Below, piece after piece: positions 8,541-16,706 of a stretch of DNA of 64,000 nt; the first letter of the stretch is position 1; each line of letters opens with the position of its first letter. Source of the stretch: UTCFX2 sp963788145 (lineage in GTDB: Bacteria > Chloroflexota > Anaerolineae > Anaerolineales > UBA4823); the NCBI GenBank assembly GCA_963788145.1, contig CAWBFQ010000014.1, positions 254,352 to 318,351 of the forward strand, given 5' to 3'. Position numbers and translations under genes: made by a program. A model generated the notes under the pieces. That model saw nothing but the letters and a program-made list of their open reading frames with translations, did no database searches and was not told where the DNA came from.

Positions 8541-9707
8541 ATGGATTTCGCAGAACGCGTTCTCTCACTCGCCCCCGAAGGGGCTTATTATATGCTGGGG
8601 CGCGCCCAGGCGCTCGAAGCCGCAGGCAAGAGCATCATCCACCTGGAGATCGGCCAGCCGGACGTCCCCACATTCGAGAATATCGCCCGCGCCGGGATGG
8701 ATGCCATCGAGGAGGGCTATACCCGCTACACCGCCACAGCCGGCATCCCGGCCTTGCGTAAAGCCATCGCCGAAGACGCCGGGAAACGGCGCGGGATGAC
8801 CTTCGCACCCAACCAGGTGGTGGTCGGGCCAGGGGCCAAACCGGCTCTGTTCTTCCCCACCCTGGCGCTCGTCCGCCCGGGCGATGAGGTGCTTTACCCG
8901 GACCCAGGCTTCCCGACCTACAAGGCCATGATTGAGGTTGCCGGAGGGATTCCGGTGCCCGTCCCATTGCGTGAAGAAGAGGAATTTTCGTTTGACCTGG
9001 CCGCTTTCGACCGGCTGGTAGGTCCTAAAACCCGCATGATCATCCTGAATTCGCCCAGCAACCCAACCGGCGGTGTAATGCCGATGGCTGCTCTTGAGCA
9101 TATCGCCGAGGCCGCCAAAAACCGGGATATCTGGGTGCTCTCGGATGAGATTTACGCCCGCCTGGTATATGACGCGCCGGCGCCGAGCATCGCAGCCCTG
9201 CCGGGAATGCAAGAGCGCACCATCATTTGCGACGGATTCTCCAAAACCTACGCCATGACTGGTTGGCGGCTGGGTTACGGCATCATGCCCAAAGCCCTGG
9301 CTGAGCGGGTGGACCTGTTGTTCACCCATTCAGTCGGCTCAACCGCCAGTTTCACCCAGATCGCCGGTTTGGAAGCTATCCAGGGGCCGCAGGAGCGGGT
9401 CGCTGAAGTGTTAGCCGAATACAGGCGCCGCCGGGATATGTTGGTGGCTGGCCTGAACCAGATCCCCGGCGTGAGCTGCCGCCTGCCTCAGGGCGCTTTC
9501 TACGTCTTCCCGAATATCACCGCCCTGGGCAAGCCCTCCGATTGGCTGGCGGAATACCTGCTGGATCAGGGCGGTGTGGCGCTGCTCCCCGGCACAGCCT
9601 TCGGCAAATACGGCGAAGGATTCCTGCGCCTGTGCTTTGCCAACTCGATGGAAAACATCGAGATTGCCATCGAGCGCATGCGCATTGCTCTTGAAAAACT
9701 GGATTAA
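8541..9707 (+). CDS. Class I/II pyridoxal-phosphate aminotransferase
   Basis: This 388-aa aspartate-aminotransferase-fold enzyme carries LEIGQPDVPT (residues 35-44), SPSNPTGG (171-178), SDEIYARLVY (201-210) and the PLP lysine in DGFSKTYAMTGWRLGYG (Lys235). It transfers amino groups between an amino acid and a 2-oxo acid in the cytosol; the exact substrate is not evident. The ATG at 8541 has GGAGG just upstream. It is the last gene of the plus-strand methyl-catabolism cluster and is followed by a strong terminator. Its association with an MttB homologue and a PLP lyase suggests breakdown of an amino-acid-derived betaine or methylated sulfur amino acid, which is inference. Confidence 0.88.
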   Translation: MDFAERVLSLAPEGAYYMLGRAQALEAAGKSIIHLEIGQPDVPTFENIARAGMDAIEEGYTRYTATAGIPALRKAIAEDAGKRRGMTFAPNQVVVGPGAKPALFFPTLALVRPGDEVLYPDPGFPTYKAMIEVAGGIPVPVPLREEEEFSFDLAAFDRLVGPKTRMIILNSPSNPTGGVMPMAALEHIAEAAKNRDIWVLSDEIYARLVYDAPAPSIAALPGMQERTIICDGFSKTYAMTGWRLGYGIMPKALAERVDLLFTHSVGSTASFTQIAGLEAIQGPQERVAEVLAEYRRRRDMLVAGLNQIPGVSCRLPQGAFYVFPNITALGKPSDWLAEYLLDQGGVALLPGTAFGKYGEGFLRLCFANSMENIEIAIERMRIALEKLD

Positions 9708-9742
9708 GCTCCGGGCGGCGCCGATTGCGCTTGTAAAAAAGA

Positions 9743-9776
9743 AAAGCCCCGCAGAGCGTTTGCTCTGCGGGGCTTT
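9743..9776. terminator. Strong bidirectional-looking terminator
   Basis: AAAGCCCCGCAGAGC (9743-9757), loop GTTT and GCTCTGCGGGGCTTT (9762-9776) form a perfect 15-bp stem. The ends are T-rich on the plus strand and A-rich on the minus strand's 5' side, so it could serve both the aminotransferase gene and the convergent gene ending at 9809. Confidence 0.85.
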
Positions 9777-9808
9777 GGTTTTCTCCAATCAGCGTCTTTC
9801 GGCGCCTG

Positions 9809-12487
9809 TTATGGATTAATCATCACCGGTAAGAACAATTCCATTGGCGGCAGCGCATAGCTCAGGGCGATCTTCAAGTCACCGCGCGTATTATCGTAAT
9901 AGGACATAGCTGGCTCGCCGGAGGTTGTCAGCGCCATCGAACAACTGATGCCCACATCCCCATTCGAATCCACAGTCTCAAACTCCCAGATACCCGCCGA
10001 ATAACGGGCATACTCCAGGTCTTTGTTGGTGTAATCGTAATAACAGAGATGGCGGGTATTATCCCCGCTGTAGATCTTCAGAGAGGAGAACCGGCCCACA
10101 TCACCGGCGGAATCGATGGCCGATTTCATCCAGTTCGCCCCATTCCAATAGGCATATTTCATATCGGCGCTGGTCACATCGTAATAGCTGATATGCGGAT
10201 TCCCGGCGCTGTCCAGATCGATCGAGGTGTACTGGCCAACATCATGATCTTCAGTCAGGACAACACCATCATCAACAATTTCGGTCACCCAGATACCCAG
10301 AAATGGCTCTTGATAGGTCATCTTCAAATTGCCATGGTCTGCATCGTAATAACTGATATAGACCCGGTTATCCGGGCTGAGTGTAAGCGAGCTGAACATG
10401 CCCACATCGCCGACATCATCACGTGTATTGGTCACCCATTTCGAACTGCTGATGTTCCAATAGGCGTAGTTCAGGTTTTCGTGGGTCGAATCATAATAAC
10501 TGAGATGGGGTCGTCCAAGTGTGTCGATCGCCATCGACACATGGTCGCCCACATTATAAGTGCGCTGCACATAATCAAACACCCATTTGTCGATATCAAG
10601 GCCTCCAAAGATGATATCCTGGTTCCACGAATCGAAGGTGGCAATTCGTGGGTAACCGTCTGGGTGCAGCGCTATGGATGAATGATATCCATTGTTTGGA
10701 CTGCCCAAAACCAACCATTTACCCCATGAGGTCCCAAAAGCCCGGGCGTATTTCAAGCCGTCCCGGGTATCATCGAAATAGCTGATATGCGGAACCCCAG
10801 TGTTGCCGATCACCAGCGAAGATCCAAAACCCACATCCTGACCGATATAATCCACCCCCAGAGTAGACCAGGTGCTGGGCGGCTGGTATAGATAGGTATA
10901 TTCCATTCTGCCATGGGTGGAATTGAAATTGATAATCCCTGGCCGCCCGGTGAGCGGATTCAACGCGATCGAGGTGAACTGACCCTGAGTTCCATCCCCC
11001 TGCTTGATCCTTTGGATCGTCCAGGAAGTGGAGATCTTACCGCTGATGTACTTCAGATCCAGGTGTTGCACATCAAAGTAACTGATATGGACTTTCTGAT
11101 TATAGTCAATCGCAATCGATGACCACCACCCAGTGATGCCATCCGAATCCAGGGTCTGAATATTCCAGAGGTTGCCATTCAGATTATTCAACTTGGCCAG
11201 CTTGAGGTCTCCATCCGGATTGCCGATGGCGGTATCCGTGAAATCCAGGTAGCTGATATACGGCACACCGGGAACATCCAGAATATGGGCGTCATAGATC
11301 GCCAGCGAACACATTGAGCCTACGTTTGGATAAATTTGATCACCGCCGTCGCCATCTACGATGACGACCGTCCACTCATCCTTCTTGTGGTTCCAGAAGG
11401 CGTATTTCAAGTTGTCATACTTCTCGTCCATGTACGCGATGTGCACATTCGAATTGAAATCCACCTTCAGCGATGACCACAACCCCACCTTACCCTGGTC
11501 GCGATAGTCATCCACGAGATGAAAATACCAGCTGACTCCATTCCAATGAACAAATTGCAGGTTGCGGGCGTAGACGTACGGGGAAACGGTTCGGTCTTCA
11601 CGATCATCGTAATAGCTGATATAGATTCCCTCGGCGTCCGCTGCGATCGAAGTAAATTTACCCACCCCGAGCGTGGTCGTGATCGGGAAATTTGGCTGGG
11701 TTTCATCCAATATATTGATCCCGGGCAGCCAGGGTTTCTCAAACTCCGAACTGAAATCGATATCCTTCCCAAGGACAGGAGGCTCCTCTGTCAGAGGCTC
11801 ATCGCCCTCAGGCGTATTTAAAAGTGGGGGCGGCGTGGGCACAGTGATCGGCGCCTGCCAGACCATGTAGCGCGTAAAGACCATTTTTAGGCTGCTGTTT
11901 TCGGCGTCATAATAGGAGATAAAAGCCTCGCTCATACCGGTCACCGGGCTATCGAAGAACGCCAGGGAGGCATACTGCCCAACGCTTACACTGTTATCTA
12001 CGATCACGGTGTCCCAGGCGGCTTTCGTGCTGTTGTAACAGGCATAATATAACGCATCACCGCCATAGGCTACACACGGCACGCCATCCCCTCGGAAAGC
12101 CAGGGTTCGGTCGGTCATGTTGGTGAAATAACGCGGCCCGTCCACCGTTTGCACGTTCCAGACCGGCATCGGCGCAGACGGCGATTCCTGCAAAGAGGTC
12201 GCCTGCAATTCGCTGCCAGCGAGAGTCTCGTCTGCAGAATCTGTTTCAGCGCTATGCGAATAAGCCGGCTGAGCAATAAAAGCAGATAGCAGCACCAGGA
12301 TCAACAACACCTGGAACAAAACTGGCCGGCGGGCGCCCTTCGTACCTCGAGGCAGGGCCATCGTCCACCGCTTGCCCGCGCCTGCTGAACTCACCAGGCC
12401 GATAAGTGTTTGTTCTACTTCCCCATCATACGATTTGGAATCGCTTTGATACAACCTGTTGTCGCCCGAACATGTGTCGGATTCCAT
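9809..12487 (-). CDS. Secreted repeat protein of unknown function (HISYYD repeats)
   Basis: About 892 aa. The start is placed at the ATG at 12487 because AAGGAGAG precedes it; a longer frame begins at 12535 without such a site. After an unusually long cytoplasmic n-region (about 57 residues) comes a hydrophobic export segment ending AYSHSAE. The rest is many units of about 45-50 residues with the pattern SSIAL-x-G-PHISYYD-x-LKYAYWN-x-W-VD-x-GDVG, which suggests a multi-bladed beta-propeller-like surface protein. It ends in the hydrophobic tail LFLPVMINP, related to tails on two other secreted proteins here. I do not recognise a catalytic motif. It is convergent with the aminotransferase gene. 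Confidence 0.8.
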   Translation of the reverse strand: MESDTCSGDNRLYQSDSKSYDGEVEQTLIGLVSSAGAGKRWTMALPRGTKGARRPVLFQVLLILVLLSAFIAQPAYSHSAETDSADETLAGSELQATSLQESPSAPMPVWNVQTVDGPRYFTNMTDRTLAFRGDGVPCVAYGGDALYYACYNSTKAAWDTVIVDNSVSVGQYASLAFFDSPVTGMSEAFISYYDAENSSLKMVFTRYMVWQAPITVPTPPPLLNTPEGDEPLTEEPPVLGKDIDFSSEFEKPWLPGINILDETQPNFPITTTLGVGKFTSIAADAEGIYISYYDDREDRTVSPYVYARNLQFVHWNGVSWYFHLVDDYRDQGKVGLWSSLKVDFNSNVHIAYMDEKYDNLKYAFWNHKKDEWTVVIVDGDGGDQIYPNVGSMCSLAIYDAHILDVPGVPYISYLDFTDTAIGNPDGDLKLAKLNNLNGNLWNIQTLDSDGITGWWSSIAIDYNQKVHISYFDVQHLDLKYISGKISTSWTIQRIKQGDGTQGQFTSIALNPLTGRPGIINFNSTHGRMEYTYLYQPPSTWSTLGVDYIGQDVGFGSSLVIGNTGVPHISYFDDTRDGLKYARAFGTSWGKWLVLGSPNNGYHSSIALHPDGYPRIATFDSWNQDIIFGGLDIDKWVFDYVQRTYNVGDHVSMAIDTLGRPHLSYYDSTHENLNYAYWNISSSKWVTNTRDDVGDVGMFSSLTLSPDNRVYISYYDADHGNLKMTYQEPFLGIWVTEIVDDGVVLTEDHDVGQYTSIDLDSAGNPHISYYDVTSADMKYAYWNGANWMKSAIDSAGDVGRFSSLKIYSGDNTRHLCYYDYTNKDLEYARYSAGIWEFETVDSNGDVGISCSMALTTSGEPAMSYYDNTRGDLKIALSYALPPMELFLPVMINP

Positions 12488-12638
12488 CAGACTCTCCTTG
12501 TTTTTTCTTTCATTATTTTTGCCAGTATAGCACAAACTTATCTTTGTGGTACACAGACTGATTTTACGAACCTGTATTGCAATACCCGTTTCAGAAGACA
12601 GGTTGCACGGAACCTATGTCGCCAAATGAGTTCCTCAC

Positions 12639-13964
12639 TCATGGGTTGCCTCGCACGAAGTCCAGCGCGTACTGAGCGTCCTGATAATTTGGGTTTTCGA
12701 TTAAAGCTTGCTGGAAATCTTTAATCGCTTGGACATTGTCTTGCTGCCGGTACATCGCCCAGCCATGCCAGAGCAGCGCTTCTTCTGCATTCGGAGTGAC
12801 TTCCAGGGCATATTCCGTCAACGTCACCAGATCATCCATCTGACCGGTATGAAAATAGGCGATGAATGGGCCAAACTGATAGCGAAGCATTCGCTGCGGC
12901 AGCCCCAATTCGCGCGCCTTGTCATAGGCGTCGGTGGCCTCGATATAACGCTCGAAATAGGTCAGGTTTGAGCCCAGGTTGAACCAGGTAAAAGCGTTCT
13001 CTGGATCGGATCTGGTTTCGGCCTGAGCGACATCGAGCGCATTCTGGCGGTTTTGGTCAGGGTCCCAATTTGAACCGAGGATGGATTTTAATGCATCTTC
13101 TCGCTCGGGTGGATAGATCAGGATATACACCCGGTTGAAAGCCTGCCAATACGCATTCAGGGTAGCATAGGGGATTTTTTGATCCGGCCCATGAAAGCTG
13201 TCCTGGCCGGTGAATGATTGGGTGGCATCGTTATAGCCGGTGATTAATTGATAGTGCGCGGCCCACAGATCATCCCCCGCCCAGAACGGCTCCTCGAAAT
13301 AAAAACTCTCTTCGATCATTACCGGCTGGCCAGCCGCCAGCAACCGTTTTAGCAAATCCAGGTCGCCGCCCACCCGATATTGAATTTGCAGCCAACCGAC
13401 CCAAGTCCGCACGTAATAAGCCAGTTCCTCGACATTGACATTCCGGTCTTCGCGATACGGTTTGATCACCTCTGTGATCGTCTCCTGGTCTCCCTCCCAA
13501 CCGTAAGACCGCAAGTACATCGTCAATGCAGCCGGCCCGCAGTTATTGATATCTTGTTTTTCCCAGGCTGGCGCGGGCAGTTCCACAGCCGCCGGCAGAG
13601 GCGTCGGCGAGGGGAGCGGAGTAGGCGTGAAAAGCACCGTTGGAGTATGGATGGCTGTAGGGGAGCGAGGCGAGGCGGGGGCTTTGGTCACCGCAACCTC
13701 TGGCGCCTGACCAGTAGCACTGATTTCACCGGTTGGTTTATGATCGCCGGCAGTCGGGAGCGCTTCAATCGGGTGAATGAGCGTACGGAAATATGTCCTT
13801 GCAAAATCTATTCGCCAGGATAGGCGGTTGTAAACAGGTGGATACCGGTAGATGAACCCTGCCGAAACCACTGCTAAAAGCAAGGCTCCAATAATGACAA
13901 CCCATGTTAATTTTCGCATGGCTGCAATTTTATCATCAGATTTATCCAGTTTGGTGAAGGGCAT
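12639..13964 (-). CDS. Membrane-anchored C39-like cysteine peptidase domain with TPR repeats
   Basis: This 441-aa protein has a transmembrane segment near residues 19-39, a Pro/Thr-rich linker (about 95-130), a papain-like C39_2 domain and a TPR region. NNCGPAALTMYL contains the candidate nucleophile Cys142, AAHYQLITGYND contains His237 and Asp246, and Gln137 in WEKQDIN fits the oxyanion position. From about residue 310 there are TPR-like helices (AFTWFNLGSNLTYFERYIEA, ALLWHGWAMYRQQDN). The peptidase domain would face outward. A start at residue 16 (MRKLTW) is possible; neither start has a clear ribosome site. The natural substrate is unknown, and no ABC domain is attached, unlike bacteriocin-exporting C39 proteins. 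Confidence 0.8.
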   Translation of the reverse strand: MPFTKLDKSDDKIAAMRKLTWVVIIGALLLAVVSAGFIYRYPPVYNRLSWRIDFARTYFRTLIHPIEALPTAGDHKPTGEISATGQAPEVAVTKAPASPRSPTAIHTPTVLFTPTPLPSPTPLPAAVELPAPAWEKQDINNCGPAALTMYLRSYGWEGDQETITEVIKPYREDRNVNVEELAYYVRTWVGWLQIQYRVGGDLDLLKRLLAAGQPVMIEESFYFEEPFWAGDDLWAAHYQLITGYNDATQSFTGQDSFHGPDQKIPYATLNAYWQAFNRVYILIYPPEREDALKSILGSNWDPDQNRQNALDVAQAETRSDPENAFTWFNLGSNLTYFERYIEATDAYDKARELGLPQRMLRYQFGPFIAYFHTGQMDDLVTLTEYALEVTPNAEEALLWHGWAMYRQQDNVQAIKDFQQALIENPNYQDAQYALDFVRGNP

Positions 13965-14012
13965 GTTAAGGGAATTTGGACAAAAGCATTCGTCCTAGCA
14001 GGTCATTTCGCC

Positions 14013-14021
14013 TGTTATAAT
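14013..14021 (+). promoter_or_regulatory. Extended -10 promoter giving a leaderless miaB transcript
   Basis: TGTTATAAT (extended -10) ends at 14021, only 7 nt before the miaB ATG at 14029. Transcription should start at or within a base or two of the start codon. No clear -35 and no Shine-Dalgarno are present. Confidence 0.6.
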
Positions 14022-14028
14022 ATCGGAC

Positions 14029-15408
14029 ATGAAATATCACATTTGGACTGAAGGTTGTCAGATGAACGTCGCCGATTCGGTTCGGGTGGCATCTGCGTTA
14101 GAGCATTTGGGCCACGAACCCACCCAGAGGGCTGAGGAGGCCAATATTATTGTCTTGAACACCTGCGTGGTTCGCCAGAGCGCAGAGGATAAAGCGTATA
14201 GCAGGCTGGGTTCGCTGCGGCCCTTGAAAGCCCGCCATCCAGACCTGGTAATCAACCTGATGGGCTGCCTGGTCGGCGTAAAAGGGCACGAGCGTTTGAA
14301 AGCGCGTTTCCCCTATGTCGACGTCTTCTCGCCGCCTTCCGATCCAGGCCCACTGGTTGCCCATCTCACCCAGGCTGAAAGCCGCGACCACGAACAAAAG
14401 ACCATCCAACAAAATTACGCCGCGCTGGATGGGGATTTACTCCTGCCTATGTATGAGCGCGGCAAATTGATATCTGCACATGTACCGATCGTACTGGGTT
14501 GTTCGCACGCCTGCACTTACTGTATCATCCCGTACAAACGCGGCGTGGAACGCAGTCGTCCCGCCAGTGACATCCTGGCAGAAGTGCGCGCGCTGGTCTT
14601 GCAAGGGGTAAAAGAAATCACCTTGCTGGGTCAAATTGTAGACCGCTATGGAAAAGACCAGCCTGATGGACGGGACAGAAGTCCTGACCTGGCAGAGTTG
14701 CTGCGCCTGCTGAATGGCATTGATGGCCTGGAACGCATCCGCTTCCTGACCTCCCACCCAAATTGGATGACCGAACACCTGCTGGATGCCATCGCTGAGT
14801 TGCCCAAGGTCATGCCGCATATCGAAGTCCCTATCCAGGCTGGGGATGATACGGTATTAGCCAATATGCGCCGCGGATACACATCGAGCGATTATCGCCG
14901 TCTGATTGACCAAATCCGGACGAAACTTGTCTCGGATCATCTGCCCGCCGTATCGATCGCGACCGATATTATCGTCGGATTTCCCGGCGAAAATGAAACC
15001 CAGTTCCAGGCTACTTATGATCTTTTAGAACAGCTCAAACTCGATGTGGCCCACCTGGCGCGCTACTCGCCCCGCCCAGGCACAGTCTCCGAGCGGCGCA
15101 TGCCAGATGATGTGCCCGATGAAGAGAAATGGCGGCGTTTCCGCTTGTTAGAAGCATTGCAGGAAGGGATCGCAGCAGAAATCAACGCCCGCTATCTTGG
15201 TGAAACCGTTGAGGTCTTATTTGAAGAAAAAGTGCGTGGTCGTTGGCGCGGGCGCACGCCCACCAATAAGCTGGTCTTTGTACAAACAGATCAGGACTTG
15301 CGCGGCCAGATCCAGAGGGTCCAGATCACCTGGACAGGGCCCTGGTCCATGCAGGCGAGCCTGCCCAGCAGCAAATCCTCCCTCCTGGAGCTAAACCTCC
15401 ACGCCTGA
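14029..15408 (+). CDS. miaB: tRNA-2-methylthio-N6-dimethylallyladenosine synthase MiaB
   Basis: This 459-aa radical SAM methylthiotransferase modifies A37 of tRNAs reading U-starting codons. The N-terminal UPF0004 domain has the three cluster cysteines Cys10 (EGCQMN), Cys46 (NTCVVR) and Cys80 (MGCLVG). The radical SAM CxxxCxxC is Cys158, Cys162 and Cys165 (GCSHACTYCIIP). EVPIQAGDD, VSIATDIIVGFPGE and a C-terminal TRAM domain (RYLGETVEVLFEEK) complete the family architecture. Length is normal. Its last 18 bp overlap the 3' end of the convergent recO gene. A TRAM-domain MtaB-type enzyme is less likely given the MiaB-like cysteine spacing. Confidence 0.92.
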   Translation: MKYHIWTEGCQMNVADSVRVASALEHLGHEPTQRAEEANIIVLNTCVVRQSAEDKAYSRLGSLRPLKARHPDLVINLMGCLVGVKGHERLKARFPYVDVFSPPSDPGPLVAHLTQAESRDHEQKTIQQNYAALDGDLLLPMYERGKLISAHVPIVLGCSHACTYCIIPYKRGVERSRPASDILAEVRALVLQGVKEITLLGQIVDRYGKDQPDGRDRSPDLAELLRLLNGIDGLERIRFLTSHPNWMTEHLLDAIAELPKVMPHIEVPIQAGDDTVLANMRRGYTSSDYRRLIDQIRTKLVSDHLPAVSIATDIIVGFPGENETQFQATYDLLEQLKLDVAHLARYSPRPGTVSERRMPDDVPDEEKWRRFRLLEALQEGIAAEINARYLGETVEVLFEEKVRGRWRGRTPTNKLVFVQTDQDLRGQIQRVQITWTGPWSMQASLPSSKSSLLELNLHA

Positions 15409-16335
15409 ATCCTGCTCATCCTTTGAGATGGATTTCATCGCCGCATCGCGCCGCAACCGACGCAAAAATGGCGGGGTATTTAAGCCTCGTTCAAGCAAGT
15501 AAGTCAGATAATGCTGAATGGTAATTTCCAGTTCACGATTGATTTGCGGGGTGAGCCGGGCGCGTTTTGCCTCCGCAAAACTGCTTCGCTGAAAGTGGCG
15601 CATATATTTTAAAGCTTCCATCGAAATCGGATAAGCTCCTATGCCGCTTTCGCCAAAGCCAGTTCCACTATTAGTTCGAGACCCACATTTTGGGCAAAGA
15701 ACGCCTCCCTGCTGGGCAGAAAAATATTGGTCCTGCGCCTGGATCTCTTCACCACAGCCAAGACAGCGCCTCAATTGCGGTCGAAAACCGACCAGATCCA
15801 ACAATCTCAGTTCGAAATAACGGATCACCAGATCCTTATCGTTATCCTCTGCCAGGTTCTTCAGCCCTTCACACAGCAGCCGGTATAAGCCCCTGGATTC
15901 CCCTTCTTCATAGGTGAATCGATCCAGCAGTTCGACCATGTAGGAAGCATAGGTAATCCCTGCTAGGTCATCTCGCAATGGCAGGTAGGCATCCAAAGTC
16001 TCCGCCTGTGTAACGATAAAGAGATCGCGGCCTTTTGCCAGCAACAAACTGGCGCGCGTAAAAGGCTCTAGATGACCAGCCTTGCGCGAGCGAATTTTGC
16101 GCACACCTTTTGCCAGCGCTCGAATCTTCCCAAGCTCTAGCGAATACAGCCAGAGCAGCCGGTCCGCCTCGCCCCAATCAGCGTGGCGCAGCACCACCGC
16201 CTCCACCCGGATCAGGCGCTGACGTTTGTCTCGATGATTTTCGCCCGGATGCCCGCCGAAATCTGTTTCATCATCCGCCGGGATTGCTTTGTTCCTCGCA
16301 ATGACATCCGCCGGATGTTCTAAATCAGCATTCAT
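15391..16335 (-). CDS. recO: DNA repair protein RecO with repeat-derived N-terminal extension
   Basis: RecO helps load RecA during gap repair. The 314-aa frame has the OB-fold start VEAVVLRHADWGEADRLL at about residues 44-61, a helical middle and a zinc-binding quartet Cys191, Cys194, Cys214 and Cys217 (CLGCGE ... CPKCG). Family members normally begin only a few residues before the VEAVVLR block. Here about 35 extra residues, including VIARNKAIPADDE, are encoded by a short dispersed-repeat-like element (16272-16314). A TATAAT box 6 nt before the ATG at 16335 supports that long start as a leaderless gene. A GTG at the VEAVVLR block would be the alternative. Confidence 0.88.
   Translation of the reverse strand: MNADLEHPADVIARNKAIPADDETDFGGHPGENHRDKRQRLIRVEAVVLRHADWGEADRLLWLYSLELGKIRALAKGVRKIRSRKAGHLEPFTRASLLLAKGRDLFIVTQAETLDAYLPLRDDLAGITYASYMVELLDRFTYEEGESRGLYRLLCEGLKNLAEDNDKDLVIRYFELRLLDLVGFRPQLRRCLGCGEEIQAQDQYFSAQQGGVLCPKCGSRTNSGTGFGESGIGAYPISMEALKYMRHFQRSSFAEAKRARLTPQINRELEITIQHYLTYLLERGLNTPPFLRRLRRDAAMKSISKDEQDSGVEV
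16272..16314. repeat. Small dispersed-repeat-like element inside the recO 5' end
   Basis: Two direct copies of CATCCGCCGG (16272-16281 and 16305-16314) flank a 23-bp core with inverted ends ATTGC and GCAAT (16283-16287, 16298-16302). The core wording, a CGCAATGAC-type end after a GTTCCTC block, resembles widespread intergenic repeats in bacteria. Here it is translated as part of RecO. Confidence 0.5.
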
Positions 16336-16341
16336 GCGCGC

Positions 16342-16350
16342 ATTATATCA
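16342..16350 (-). promoter_or_regulatory. Extended -10 promoter giving a leaderless recO transcript
   Basis: On the minus strand TGATATAAT ends 6 nt before the recO ATG (GCGCGC lies between). This arrangement matches miaB and purB and supports the annotated recO start. Confidence 0.6.
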
Positions 16351-16410
16351 GCAAGCCTACCAGTCCAGTTATGAGAATAGAGCCAACCCAAAGCGTCTCA
16401 AAACAGGCGC

Positions 16411-16439
16411 TTGACAACTTATTTTCTGCATGGTATAAA
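16411..16439 (+). promoter_or_regulatory. Promoter of the SAM-riboswitch/met operon
   Basis: TTGACA (16411-16416), a 17-bp spacer and TATAAA (16434-16439), preceded by TGG, form a near-consensus extended promoter. The predicted start (about 16446) lies roughly 55 nt before the riboswitch. Confidence 0.75.
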
Positions 16440-16499
16440 CCGCCCTAATCTCAACACTGCTCAGACATCAGCCCGAGTAGTGCTAACTGAATAGCGAAC

Positions 16500-16619
16500 A
16501 CTCTTATCCAGAGAGGCGGAGGGACCGGCCCGATGAAGCCTCGGCAACCAGGTAAGCGAAACAGTCAGAATCGCCGCCCAGGTGCCAATTCCGGCAGAGT
16601 TATTTCTGGAAGATGAGAG
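16500..16619 (+). ncRNA. SAM-I (S-box) riboswitch
   Basis: P1 strands are CTCTTATC (16501-16508) and GATGAGAG (near 16612-16619). The conserved core AGAGAGGCGGAGGGACCGGC, then CGATGAAGCC and CGGCAACCAGG, and finally GGTGCCAATTCCGGCAGA, fits the S-box consensus block by block. It binds S-adenosylmethionine and should switch off the downstream metY-metA genes by stabilising the terminator at 16640-16670. GAGAGG at the end of P1 can pair with CCTCTT in the terminator stem, which gives a plausible antiterminator. Confidence 0.93.
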
Positions 16620-16639
16620 GTGAAGCGGAACTTTTCGTT

Positions 16640-16670
16640 AACCTCTTCTTTCAGACAGAAGAGGTTTTTT
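16640..16670 (+). terminator. Riboswitch-controlled transcription terminator
   Basis: AACCTCTTCT (16640-16649) and AGAAGAGGTT (16657-16666) form a 10-bp stem followed by a T run (16665-16670). It lies 20 nt after the SAM-I aptamer and about 37 nt before the metY start codon. Confidence 0.88.
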
Positions 16671-16706
16671 ATTACACCGTTGGATCAATCAAAGGAGAGA
16701 TTAGAG

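Noticed and set aside
8565..9329. Long open frame on the minus strand opposite the aminotransferase
   Set aside because: It is the antisense shadow of a GC-rich gene and shows no domain or ribosome site; similar shadows throughout were left out.
12639..13964. C39-like peptidase as the leader protease of the Gly-Gly peptide at 52282-52464
   Set aside because: It is about 39 kb away, has a TPR tail and no ABC exporter, and looks like a generic C39_2 envelope protein. No evidence links the two.
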